DNA from: Gemmatimonadota bacterium
Lineage (GTDB): Bacteria > Latescibacterota > UBA2968 > UBA8231
Assembly: GCA_018672475.1 (NCBI GenBank)
Contig: JABHFS010000192.1
Span: forward strand, 1-49,000
Direction of reading: 5' to 3'
DNA: 49,000 nucleotides
In this document: positions 33,651-41,898 of the stretch, piece after piece
Layout of the letters: each line of letters starts with the position of its first letter
Position numbering within the stretch: position 1 is the stretch's first letter
Notes under the pieces: generated by a model
Databases searched by the model: none
What the model was told of the DNA's origin: nothing
What the model saw: only the letters and a program-made list of their open reading frames with translations
Translations under genes and position numbers: made by a program

Positions 33651-34922
33651 ATGACAGAAAAAATTCCCCTGGCCATCGTCGGCTGCGGCGGCATGGGCCA
33701 TCGCCACCTCTACGGCCTGGCCGAATTGCAAAACGCCGGGCTCTCGCCCTTCGAGCTGATCGGCGCCTGCGACCCCAACCTCGACAACGCCAACTCGCTC
33801 GCCGACCAGGCACAAGAGCGGCTCGGCACCCGGCCGCAACCGGTCAAAGACCTCGAAGCGCTGGCCGCTGTCGGCGCGATACAAGCCGTCGACATCACCA
33901 CTCTGCCGGCCCATCACCACACCGTCGCCATCGAGGCGATGGAACGCGGTTGGCACATGATGTGCGAAAAGCCGATGGGCCTCACCGCCCGCGCCTGCAA
34001 GCTGATGATCGCCAAGGCGCAAGAGACCGGGTGCGTTTTGTCCGTGGCTGAAAACTATCGCCGCGACCCAATCAACCGCCTGGCCAAGGCCCTGCTCGAC
34101 GCCGGCACCATCGGCACTCCGCGCATTATGCAACACGTCACGATGGGCGGCGGCGACGGTATGCTCATCTCTGTGTGGCGCCACCAGAAAAACGCCAGCG
34201 GCGTGCTGCTCGACGTCGGCACGCACTTCGCGGATATCATGGAGTATTATCTCGGCGAAGCAGAAACCGCCTACGCGCAAACGCGCCTGCACGAAAAGAC
34301 CCGTAAAAATCCGGTCGCCGGCACGGAGGGCACCGGCGGCAATTCTCCGGGCGGCGTCTACGGGCGCTGGCAAAAAGACATGCCTGCCGAGTTCGAGGCC
34401 ACCGCCGACGACGCCGCCTACGCTACCATCCTCTTCAAAAGCGGCGCCGTCGCGCAATACGTCGAAGACCACGCCGCGCACGGCGAGCACCTGTGGAAGC
34501 GCTCGATCCACGGCCATCTAGGCTCGCTCGATTTGCCCGGCGACCGTTCGGGCCAGCGCCTGACCCTGCACCGCGACGGCCAAGACCCCATCGACGACCA
34601 AGCCCTGCTCGACCTGGTGCCCGAACACCGCCTCAATGAAGCTACTGCCGCCCTCTTCGGCGGCGATCGCCTTTTTGAATACAGCTTCCCCTTCCCCGAG
34701 ACCGACCGCAAACTGATCGCCGTCGAATACCACGAGCTCGGAACCTGTATCCAACAGGGGCGTCGACCGGAAGTAAGCGCGCACGAAGGCGCCCGCGCCG
34801 TCGGCCTGTCCTATAGTCTGATGGAATCGCAAGTCGCCGGTCGCGCCCTCCTAGTCGACGAGGTCTGCGACGACCAAGTCAACGCCTACCAAGCAGAAAT
34901 CAACGAACACTTGGGGATCTAA
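33651..34922 (+). CDS. Gfo/Idh/MocA family NAD(P)-dependent oxidoreductase
   Basis: The 423-residue protein shows the Rossmann motif AIVGCGGMGHRH near residue 10 and the EKP motif (MCEKPMG) near 106. The second domain has DVGTHFADIMEYYLGE, the typical GxHxxD region with the catalytic His. It is longer than the family usual of 330-390 residues, with an insert around 220-245 (GTEGTGGNSPGGVYG). It starts 10 bp after the dehydratase and presumably acts in the same sugar pathway. It is not a close copy of the Gfo/Idh/MocA protein at 3279-4394. Confidence 0.9.
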   Translation: MTEKIPLAIVGCGGMGHRHLYGLAELQNAGLSPFELIGACDPNLDNANSLADQAQERLGTRPQPVKDLEALAAVGAIQAVDITTLPAHHHTVAIEAMERGWHMMCEKPMGLTARACKLMIAKAQETGCVLSVAENYRRDPINRLAKALLDAGTIGTPRIMQHVTMGGGDGMLISVWRHQKNASGVLLDVGTHFADIMEYYLGEAETAYAQTRLHEKTRKNPVAGTEGTGGNSPGGVYGRWQKDMPAEFEATADDAAYATILFKSGAVAQYVEDHAAHGEHLWKRSIHGHLGSLDLPGDRSGQRLTLHRDGQDPIDDQALLDLVPEHRLNEATAALFGGDRLFEYSFPFPETDRKLIAVEYHELGTCIQQGRRPEVSAHEGARAVGLSYSLMESQVAGRALLVDEVCDDQVNAYQAEINEHLGI

Positions 34923-34925
34923 ACG

Positions 34926-35729
34926 ATGGCCGCCATTCTCTGCCCCAGTTGCCACAAGCTGGTCAGCGCCGACGCCGAAACCTGCGTGCATTGCGGCCAG
35001 CGCAAACCCGGGCTCTGGGGCGCGACCGCCACTATGCGCAAACTAGGTGTAGAGCTCAATTTTCCGCACCTGATCACCCTCTTCTGCGGCGCACTCTACC
35101 TATTCTCTCTCGCATTGGATCCCGGGGCGATCTTCCAGTCCAGCGACTTTATGCGAATCCTCTCGCCAAGCCTAGAATCCAGTGTCACCATGGGCGCTAC
35201 CGGTATTCGCCCGATCTCCTTCGGTCTCTGGTGGACGCCGATCACCGCGATCTACCTACACGGTGGCCTGCTGCACATTTTCTTCAATATGATGTGGGTC
35301 CGCCAACTCGGCCCGATCGTCAACGATATCTTCGGCCCCTTCCGCCTCTTCGCGATCTTCACCGTCGCCGGCATCACCGGCTTCCTGCTCTCGACGATGA
35401 TGGGCCACGACTTCACGCTCGGCGCCTCCGGCGCGATCTTCGGCTTGTTGGCCGCCGCCATCGCCTACGGCCGCCGCTCCGGCGCGCAACTCTTCACCCG
35501 GCAGCTGTTGCAGTCGGCCGCGATGCTTTTCATCATGGGTTTCGTCTTCCCCGGCGTCGACAACTGGGCACACGGCGGCGGTTTTATCGGCGGCTACACC
35601 CTGGCTTATGTCTTTAGCCGCAGTCAGGAGCGTGAGGGGATCGGCGCCTATCTCGCCGGCGGTTTGTGTATGCTGGCTACGGTTGGAGCGTTTGTTATGC
35701 AATTTATTACGATGGTCGGGATGCGTTAG
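34926..35729 (+). CDS. Rhomboid-family intramembrane serine protease with N-terminal zinc ribbon
   Basis: The 267-residue protein begins with a four-cysteine zinc ribbon (CPSC and CVHC; Cys6, 9, 20, 23) and continues with six or seven membrane segments. The active site is complete: Ser168 in GASGAIFG and His216 in WAHGGGF, with the HxxxxHxxxN loop (His112, His117, Asn121) before them. It cleaves membrane proteins within the bilayer. It starts three bases after the Gfo/Idh/MocA stop, so it is in the same transcript as two sugar enzymes. Whether this is functional or only packing is unknown. Confidence 0.92.
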   Translation: MAAILCPSCHKLVSADAETCVHCGQRKPGLWGATATMRKLGVELNFPHLITLFCGALYLFSLALDPGAIFQSSDFMRILSPSLESSVTMGATGIRPISFGLWWTPITAIYLHGGLLHIFFNMMWVRQLGPIVNDIFGPFRLFAIFTVAGITGFLLSTMMGHDFTLGASGAIFGLLAAAIAYGRRSGAQLFTRQLLQSAAMLFIMGFVFPGVDNWAHGGGFIGGYTLAYVFSRSQEREGIGAYLAGGLCMLATVGAFVMQFITMVGMR

Positions 35730-35764
35730 GCAGGTGGTAGTGCGGGTGGGTAAAGAGGGGGATT

Positions 35765-35786
35765 CACCTCCGGCGCAGCGGAGGTG
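35765..35786 (+). terminator. Hairpin after the rhomboid gene
   Basis: CACCTCCG pairs perfectly with CGGAGGTG around loop GCGCAG, 36 bp after the stop of the operon. The following bases are GGGGGG rather than T, so it may stop or stabilise the transcript without being a classical intrinsic terminator. Confidence 0.4.
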
Positions 35787-35816
35787 TGGGGGGCTGACGT
35801 AGAGGGCGCGAATAAA

Positions 35817-35971
35817 AGAGAGTCCATACACTTTACTATAGCGCCCTTCTCCCGCGAACCACTAAGGCGACCGCGCTTTCACCAGGGAGCGAACGCTGCC
35901 GCGCCCCTCCGAGCTAACCTGGACGGCCTTCGCGCCCTCGGAGACAGCCCCCCATACCGTAGCGTGAGACG
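35817..35971 (+). repeat. Dispersed repeat family B, copy 2
   Basis: This is the counterpart of 17910-18060. It has a perfect 7-bp stem (CTCCGAG against CTCGGAG) enclosing CTGGACGGCCTTCGCGCC, followed by AGCCCCCC and TAGCGTGAGAC. It ends 10 bp before the ATG of the Nudix gene and would be part of its leader RNA. Confidence 0.75.
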
Positions 35972-35980
35972 CACACCTAT

Positions 35981-36652
35981 ATGGAAAAAGAACAAATTGC
36001 CCTCTTCGACACCCAGGGCAAGCAAATCGGCACCAAAGAACGTGCCGCCGCCTACCGCGATCGCGACCGCGTCGGCCTCTGTTTCGTCTGGGCCGCATAT
36101 ACCGCGCCCGACAACACCGTCCGCATGCTGCTGCAAACCCGTTCGCGCCCCGGCGACCCCTACTTGGGCAGCCTCGACTCGCCGGCCGCCGGCCATATAC
36201 AGGCCGATGAGTACCACAGCGAAACTGCCCGCCGCGAATTCGCCGAAGAAGTCGGCGTCGAACTAGACCCGACAGAGCTGGTCTTTCTCGGGCAATTGCA
36301 CCTCGAAGACCCGAGCGAACGCTACTGGCGCCACGCGATGCAGTTTTTTTATCTCTGCACGCGGCCTATCGCATTAGATGAAACGGTATTCAACGAGGAA
36401 GTCAGCGCCTTCGTCGAAGTAACGCTGGCCGATTTCGACGCTCTGGTCTCGGGAAGATCCGCAAGCATCCAAGGCCAAGCCCGCTACGAAGAAACCCCAA
36501 ACGAAATAAGGCCGCAGGAAATCACTCCCGCCGCCTTCGCCGCCTACTCCGAACAGATCATGCACGCCATCCGCTGTTCAGCACGCGCCATTGATACCTA
36601 TTTAAAAAACGACCAAGTCGACGCGGCTATTTGGTCGCCACCGACCGGCTGA
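35981..36652 (+). CDS. Nudix hydrolase (isopentenyl-diphosphate isomerase-like subgroup)
   Basis: The 223-residue protein has a complete Nudix box: GHIQADEYHSETARREF then AEEVGVEL. It starts EQIALFDTQGKQIGTKERA, like the IPP-isomerase-related YfcD group that carries the D(x)2G(x)2G..R segment. The Cys and Glu of true IPP isomerase are not evident, so a diphosphohydrolase is more likely. Repeat B copy 2 lies just upstream. Its last 26 bases overlap the end of the convergent TrpD-like gene. There is no clear operon partner. Confidence 0.88.
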   Translation: MEKEQIALFDTQGKQIGTKERAAAYRDRDRVGLCFVWAAYTAPDNTVRMLLQTRSRPGDPYLGSLDSPAAGHIQADEYHSETARREFAEEVGVELDPTELVFLGQLHLEDPSERYWRHAMQFFYLCTRPIALDETVFNEEVSAFVEVTLADFDALVSGRSASIQGQARYEETPNEIRPQEITPAAFAAYSEQIMHAIRCSARAIDTYLKNDQVDAAIWSPPTG

Positions 36653-38075
36653 TATAGCGTTCGAGATGCGCCAGCGCCCGTCCGCTGTCAATGGCCTCTT
36701 TCGCCTCGGCTAGCGCCTCGTAAGCGCCGGAGCTCAACCCCAACCAGCAGTCGGTCAAACCGGCGTTGAGCAGAATGCGATCGTAGACATGACCCTTTTC
36801 CCCCTTTAATGCGGCCATACCCAGTTTGGCGTAGGCCTCGGCGCTGACGGTTGCGGGCCGTGGACTCTCCTGATAGCGGAAACCGTATTCTCCAGGGTCT
36901 ACATCCCGGGCCCAGGTCTCAATCTCGCCGGAAGCGTTAGAGAAACCCTGGGTATGATTGATGGCTTTGCGCTCCGCATCGGAAGGCTTGCCCAGCCGCA
37001 GGCTGTAATGGCTCGTGCCCTCCTCGCCCTTAATCACTAACCCGGCATCCAACCCCCTCTCCCGCATCAACTGCAAAATCTTATCTTCGTATCCCGAGTG
37101 GTAAAAACCTACCACCATTCCGTTCCAACCCGGACAGGAAAAAAGCTGTTGCACCTTTTCGGTTGTCGCCCAGGGCGGGCGCTTGGCGATATGTACGCGC
37201 AAGTCACTAAGCGCATAAGCCATCGGCGCATATTCGCGTTGGCTCACATAGGCGAAACCCACTTCCTCGTCTTCAATCAGCCGAGCCGCCTCTTCCGGTC
37301 TCAGGTCGCCCCGCGCACCCAGGGCTTGCAATATCAGTTCTTCCGTCACACCGCGCTTGGGCGGCATTGCATCGACTCCGTGCAAAACCGTCGCCCGCCC
37401 CAAGGCCGCGCGCACTGCGGCGACAAAGAGCGTCGGGCGAAAATAGCGCGCCGCCCCGTCGAAAGGTTGACCGAAATGCGTCAACGAGGCCACATCCACC
37501 GTCAGGACTTCTTCCGGCCCCCGCACCGCGTCGAGATGGGCACGGACCTCTTCTCCCTCTTCAATATTCATCCGCTGACCGATCAACAATGCGGCCATCA
37601 ACGAGGGCCGCACCTCGCCTTTAAGCGTCGCATCGAGTGCTTTGCGCGTCGCGTCATAACTCAAATGACCACCGCGCAAAATCAACCGCAGCGCCATCAC
37701 GACCCGGGTCTCGCCCTCGCCCTCGCCGGAAAAATTCGACTCCATATTGAGCAGGAAGCGCAAGTCATCGGGCATTTGATCCAACTCGTCCCAATAGTGG
37801 TCGAACGCCTCGGACTCGGCCTCACTCCACCCGGTCTTCGCACCGAATTTGCGCCGAATCGACATCGCGGCGAAAAAGGCGCCCATCTGGGCCTCGGAGA
37901 CCTGCTGTTCATGCGGCAAATCTCCTTTCAACGAGGCGAAAACCAGCTCGAGAATGCGCCGTGGCTCGGGATCACCGGGCTTGAGGCCCAGCGGCCGGCT
38001 CTGATGCGGTCCCGTACAAACGCGCACTTGGGCGGCGAGCATTTCTTCGTTGGGACCGGGATAGGGTTCGGGCAC
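36627..38075 (-). CDS. Anthranilate phosphoribosyltransferase-like protein (TrpD2/YbiB-type)
   Basis: The 482-residue protein has a glycosyltransferase-family-3 layout. A helical N-domain contains ALRLILRGGHLSYDATRKAL and MAALLIGQRMNIEEGEEV. The catalytic part contains FGQPFDGAARYFRPTLFVA and TVLHGVDAMPPKRGVT. The PRPP loop GTGGD of true TrpD is absent, as in YbiB/TrpD2 proteins, which bind nucleic acid instead of making phosphoribosyl anthranilate. It is longer at the N-terminus than usual by about 130 residues; the extra part is helical and unassigned. It is therefore not a reliable tryptophan-pathway gene. Confidence 0.8.
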   Translation of the reverse strand: MPEPYPGPNEEMLAAQVRVCTGPHQSRPLGLKPGDPEPRRILELVFASLKGDLPHEQQVSEAQMGAFFAAMSIRRKFGAKTGWSEAESEAFDHYWDELDQMPDDLRFLLNMESNFSGEGEGETRVVMALRLILRGGHLSYDATRKALDATLKGEVRPSLMAALLIGQRMNIEEGEEVRAHLDAVRGPEEVLTVDVASLTHFGQPFDGAARYFRPTLFVAAVRAALGRATVLHGVDAMPPKRGVTEELILQALGARGDLRPEEAARLIEDEEVGFAYVSQREYAPMAYALSDLRVHIAKRPPWATTEKVQQLFSCPGWNGMVVGFYHSGYEDKILQLMRERGLDAGLVIKGEEGTSHYSLRLGKPSDAERKAINHTQGFSNASGEIETWARDVDPGEYGFRYQESPRPATVSAEAYAKLGMAALKGEKGHVYDRILLNAGLTDCWLGLSSGAYEALAEAKEAIDSGRALAHLERYISRSVATK

Positions 38076-38160
38076 GGCTTTTCTTCTCCACCAAGGGCGC
38101 TATATTCAAAGGGATCTCAATCCTATAAGTTACGCTCAATCAACCCCGCCCGCCAACTAT

Positions 38161-39873
38161 ATGCCCGATCAAAACCAACTCCGAGACGCTTTAATCGCCA
38201 TCGACGGCCGAAGCTACAAAGCCTATAAAGAACTGCGCGGCAGCTATCAGTTCTCGGACTTCAGCCTCTATATAGACCACGTGCAAGGCGATCCCTTCGC
38301 CGCACCGAGTCGACTGCGGGTCGAAGTAGCGCAAGATCAAGCCGGCTACCCACCGCACACCCACGCCAATGCCAGCCGCAGCAACGCCCTCGGCACCTAT
38401 CTCGCCGGCCAATTCGACCGCCACTGCCGGCGGTTGCAAGCAAGACGCGGCTCGGGCAAAAGCGGGTTGATCGAGATCGACACCCCGGCGCAAGAAATTT
38501 TGCAACGCACCTGTATACACGTCGGCGACCGCTGCGTCGAAGCTCGTTTTGCCGTTGGCCTGCCGGCGCAAGGCCGACGCGTCTTAGGTCGCCAGGCCGC
38601 TGCACTGCTCTGCGATGACATTCCCGCCATCGTCGAGGCCGCGCTGCACTACGCGCAAAACGATGCCGACGAGATCGACCGCTATGTCCAGATAGCCGAA
38701 GACGCTGATTTTTTGCGCGCGCAATTGGCCACCCGTGGCCTGGTCGCCTTCGTCGCCGAAAACAGCATCCTGCCGCGCCGTTCCGGCGTCGACGACCGCC
38801 CACTTGCAGAAGACGCTATTCCTTTTGACACACCGGATTCGCTCCACGTCGAGTTCACCTTGCCCAACGCCGGACCCGTATCCGGAATGGGCATCCCGCA
38901 CGGCGTCACGCTTATCGCCGGCGGCGGTTTCCACGGCAAGTCCACCCTGCTCGCCGCCTTAGAGCGCGGCGTCTATAACCACATCCCCGGCGACGGCCGC
39001 GAACTCGTCGTCTGCGACCCGACCGCCGTTAAGATCCGCGCCGAGGACGGCCGACGCGTCGAAAGCGTCGACATCTCGCCCTTTATCGATAACCTGCCGC
39101 ACGGCCGCGATACGCGCCACTTCCGCACCGACAACGCCTCCGGCTCGACCTCGCAAGCGACCAATATCATCGAAGCGCTCGCCGCCGGCGCACAGACCTT
39201 GCTGATCGACGAGGATACCGCCGCCACCAATTTTATGATCCGCGACCATCGCATGCAGCTTTTAGTCGCCAAGGACCGCGAGCCAATCACCCCGTTCATC
39301 GACCGCGTGCGTGCACTTTATGAGCACCTCGGCGTCTCCACCGTGTTAGTCGTCGGCGGCAGCGGCGACTACTTCGATGTCGCCGATACCGTCGTCGCAA
39401 TGGATAAGTATATACCGCAAGAGGCCACTGCCCGGGCCAAAACCATCGCCGCCGAGCATCCAACCCAACGACAACGAGAATCCGACGAAACCTTCAGCCC
39501 ACCCCTACCGCGTATTCCCCTACCGCAAAGCCTCGACCCAAGTCGAGGCCGCCGCGAAGTCAATGTCAAAACACGTGGCCTGCGCACGGTGCTCTTCGGT
39601 GAGGAAACCGTCGACCTTTCTGCCGTCGAACAGCTCGTCGACGCCAGCCAGACGCGGGCGTTGTGTGCGGCTATGCTCTATGCACGGGAGCACTATGTCG
39701 ACGGAAAACGATCGTTGCGGGAAATACTCGACCTCATCATGCGGGACATCGCTCAGCATGGACTCGACGTCCTGGACCGACGCCTAGTCGGCGACCACGC
39801 GCTCTTCCGGCACTTCGAGCTGGCCGCCGCGCTCAACCGGCTACGCAGTTTACAAGTCGTGGACGAACGCTGA
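38161..39873 (+). CDS. ABC-class ATPase of the PF09818 type
   Basis: The 570-residue cytosolic protein starts with the characteristic LIAIDGRSYKAYKELRGSYQ region. It has a P-loop GGGFHGKST at about 254-262 and a TLLIDEDTAATNFM Walker B segment near 340. VLVVGGSGDYFDVAD and a C-terminal all-helical part follow. These are hallmarks of the isolated ABC_ATPase family of unknown role, which has no membrane partner. It is divergent from the TrpD-like gene with 85 bp between the starts. The signature motif common to transport ATPases is not obvious. Confidence 0.88.
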   Translation: MPDQNQLRDALIAIDGRSYKAYKELRGSYQFSDFSLYIDHVQGDPFAAPSRLRVEVAQDQAGYPPHTHANASRSNALGTYLAGQFDRHCRRLQARRGSGKSGLIEIDTPAQEILQRTCIHVGDRCVEARFAVGLPAQGRRVLGRQAAALLCDDIPAIVEAALHYAQNDADEIDRYVQIAEDADFLRAQLATRGLVAFVAENSILPRRSGVDDRPLAEDAIPFDTPDSLHVEFTLPNAGPVSGMGIPHGVTLIAGGGFHGKSTLLAALERGVYNHIPGDGRELVVCDPTAVKIRAEDGRRVESVDISPFIDNLPHGRDTRHFRTDNASGSTSQATNIIEALAAGAQTLLIDEDTAATNFMIRDHRMQLLVAKDREPITPFIDRVRALYEHLGVSTVLVVGGSGDYFDVADTVVAMDKYIPQEATARAKTIAAEHPTQRQRESDETFSPPLPRIPLPQSLDPSRGRREVNVKTRGLRTVLFGEETVDLSAVEQLVDASQTRALCAAMLYAREHYVDGKRSLREILDLIMRDIAQHGLDVLDRRLVGDHALFRHFELAAALNRLRSLQVVDER

Positions 39874-39913
39874 TCTTTTAGAGGCACCCATCACCAAACG
39901 CAAGAGAAAACCC

Positions 39914-40321
39914 ATGCCTTATTTGTCTAGCCTGCTATTGATCGCCCTCGCCGCCTGCGGCTCTTCCGAACCCATCTCGCCCGCGCTCAGCGCTTATGTA
40001 AGCGCCCAGGAAGCCCTGGCCGCCGACGACTTCGACAAAGCACGCGCCGCCCTGCAAAACCTCGTGCAACACGCCGACCCCGCGCTAAAGTCGCTGGTGG
40101 AAATAGTCGCCAATGCAGAGGACATCACCGCCGTGCGCGCCGCGTTCAAACCGCTGTCGGAGGAAGTCATCAAGGGCGAGATACCCGAGGGCCTGGTCCT
40201 CGCCTACTGCCCGATGGCCGACGACGACAAGGGCGCGCACTGGATTCAGAAGGACCAGCCGCAGCTAATGAACCCGTATTTCGGTGCAACGATGCTGCAC
40301 TGCGGGGTTTTTAAGGAGTAG
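39914..40321 (+). CDS. DUF3347-like metal-binding lipoprotein
   Basis: The 135-residue precursor starts MPYLSSLLLIALAACGSS, a short lipoprotein signal with Cys15 as the lipidation site. The C-terminal half, FKPLSEEVIKG then LAYCPMADDDKGAHWIQ and NPYFGATMLHCG, matches the DUF3347 module of copper or heavy-metal efflux proteins. Cys, Met and His residues there would bind metal. Relatives are appended to CusB-type adaptors; here it stands alone. It lies 59 bp upstream of a Gld-type ABC gene set on the same strand. A functional link is not shown. Confidence 0.82.
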   Translation: MPYLSSLLLIALAACGSSEPISPALSAYVSAQEALAADDFDKARAALQNLVQHADPALKSLVEIVANAEDITAVRAAFKPLSEEVIKGEIPEGLVLAYCPMADDDKGAHWIQKDQPQLMNPYFGATMLHCGVFKE

Positions 40322-40379
40322 GCGGCGCTATTCAGCAATAATATTGTCCTGTCGCCCATAATCAACTAAAATCTAAGCC

Positions 40380-41117
40380 ATGATCAAAGTCGAATCCGCC
40401 ACCCGCCGCTACGGCGCCTTAACCGCCGTCGACCAAGTCAGCTTCGAGGTCGGCAAAAACGAGATCGTCGGCTTTGTCGGCCCCAACGGCGCCGGCAAGT
40501 CCACGATGCTCAAAATGCTCTCGACCTTTATCCACCCGAGCGAGGGCTCTGTCACCGTCGCCGGCCACGACGCGGTGACAGAGCCGCTCGCCGTGCGCCA
40601 CAATATCGGCTATCTCTCGGGCGACACCCCGCTCTACCAGGAGATGCGCGTCGACAAGTTTCTGCGTTTTATCGCCGAAGCGCGCGGCCTCACCGGCGAC
40701 GCGCTCGAACAGGGTTTAGCTAAGGCAATCGATCTTTGCAGCCTCGACACCGTGCTCAAACAGCGCGTCAAAGAGTGCTCCACTGGTTTCCGCCAGCGCA
40801 TCGGCCTGGCCACCGCGCTGGTGCACAACCCGCCGGTCTTGCTGCTCGACGAGCCAACGCACGGCTTCGACCCCATGCAGGTGTTGGCCTTCCGCGACAC
40901 GTTGCGCTCGCTGCGAGAAAATCGCGCCATCCTCTTCAGCACCCATATCATCGGCGATGTCGAAGCCATCTCCGACCGAGTGTTGATCATCCACCAGGGC
41001 CGTCTGCTCGGCGACGGTCGCGTTCAAGATCTGGCCGAACGCGCCGGTATTCCCGGCGCCGGTCTCGAAGAAGTCTTTGCCCACTTAGTCCGCACTACGG
41101 CACCTACCCATGTCTGA
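40380..41117 (+). CDS. ABC transporter ATP-binding protein, GldA-type
   Basis: The 245-residue ATPase has Walker A GPNGAGKST (34-42), Walker B VLLLDEPTHGFDP and the switch His in FSTHI. The signature is CSTGFRQRIGLA, of the YSKGMRQR kind seen in GldA/NosF-like exporters rather than LSGGQ. Its end overlaps the permease gene by 8 bp. With the permease, GldG-like and DUF4340 genes downstream it forms the ATPase of a Gld-type complex. In Bacteroidetes, GldA-F-G serves gliding; outside them, the cargo is unknown. Confidence 0.92.
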   Translation: MIKVESATRRYGALTAVDQVSFEVGKNEIVGFVGPNGAGKSTMLKMLSTFIHPSEGSVTVAGHDAVTEPLAVRHNIGYLSGDTPLYQEMRVDKFLRFIAEARGLTGDALEQGLAKAIDLCSLDTVLKQRVKECSTGFRQRIGLATALVHNPPVLLLDEPTHGFDPMQVLAFRDTLRSLRENRAILFSTHIIGDVEAISDRVLIIHQGRLLGDGRVQDLAERAGIPGAGLEEVFAHLVRTTAPTHV

Positions 41118-41898
41118 TACTGAAATCATCGACCACACAGTACCGCGCCTTTCCGCCGGCAAATTTATACGCGGCACCCGCATAGTCTTCGGCCGCGAGC
41201 TCGAAGCCTATTTCGACTCGCCCATTGCCTATATCTACGCCGCCGTCTTCCTAGTGCTCTCGTGCACCACCTTTATGAATAGCTTTTTTCTTGACGGCAT
41301 CGTCGATATGTCGCCCTACTTCGAGATCCTACCCTTTCTGTTGATCCCCTTCGTGCCGGCCATTACCATGCGCGCCTGGGCCGAAGAACATGCCCAGCAC
41401 ACCTTCGAATTGCTGATGACCCTGCCGCTGCATTCGTCGCAGGCCGTGCTCGGCAAATTCCTGGCTGCGCTGAGTTTTTACGCCCTAGTGCTCGCCGGCA
41501 GCCTGCCCATCGTGCTCATGCTGGTTTTTTTAGGCGATCCCGATCTCGGCTTGATCTTCTCCAGCTATCTCGGCGCATTGCTATTAGGCGCCTTCTTCCT
41601 GTCCTTCGGCCTCTTCGCCTCGGGGCTGACCCGCGACCAGATCGTCGCCTTCGTGCTCGCCACACTCTGCGGTTTCTTCTTCGTGCTCAGCGGACACGAG
41701 CAGGTCGTCGAAGTCCTCGACGGGCTGAGCCCGGCCTGGCAGTTAGGCACCTGGCTCTACGAATCGATCTCGGTGCTGCCGCATTACCAGGCCTTCGGGC
41801 GCGGCGTCATCGCGTTTTCCGACCTAGTCTACTTCGCACTGATGAGCGGCTTCTTCGTCTGGATGAACCAACTCAGCCTGCAGAGGTCTAAGTATTGA
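41110..41898 (+). CDS. ABC transporter permease, GldF-type
   Basis: The 262-residue protein has six hydrophobic segments. The segment FGRELEAYFDSPIAYIYAAVF is typical of the start of GldF/ABC-2 permeases that work with GldG proteins. It overlaps the ATPase gene by 8 bp and the GldG gene by 4 bp, so the three subunits are probably made in fixed ratio. It forms the membrane channel or anchor of the complex. No substrate can be inferred. Confidence 0.92.
   Translation: MSDTEIIDHTVPRLSAGKFIRGTRIVFGRELEAYFDSPIAYIYAAVFLVLSCTTFMNSFFLDGIVDMSPYFEILPFLLIPFVPAITMRAWAEEHAQHTFELLMTLPLHSSQAVLGKFLAALSFYALVLAGSLPIVLMLVFLGDPDLGLIFSSYLGALLLGAFFLSFGLFASGLTRDQIVAFVLATLCGFFFVLSGHEQVVEVLDGLSPAWQLGTWLYESISVLPHYQAFGRGVIAFSDLVYFALMSGFFVWMNQLSLQRSKY

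Noticed and set aside
33597..34517. Minus-strand open frame of 306 codons
   Set aside because: Antisense to the Gfo/Idh/MocA gene, which has the Rossmann and EKP motifs; the shadow has none.
36627..38075. Assignment as tryptophan biosynthesis gene trpD
   Set aside because: The PRPP-binding loop is missing and no other trp genes are near.
37098..38228. Plus-strand open frame of 376 codons
   Set aside because: Antisense to the TrpD-like gene, with no recognisable motif and composition typical of a shadow frame.
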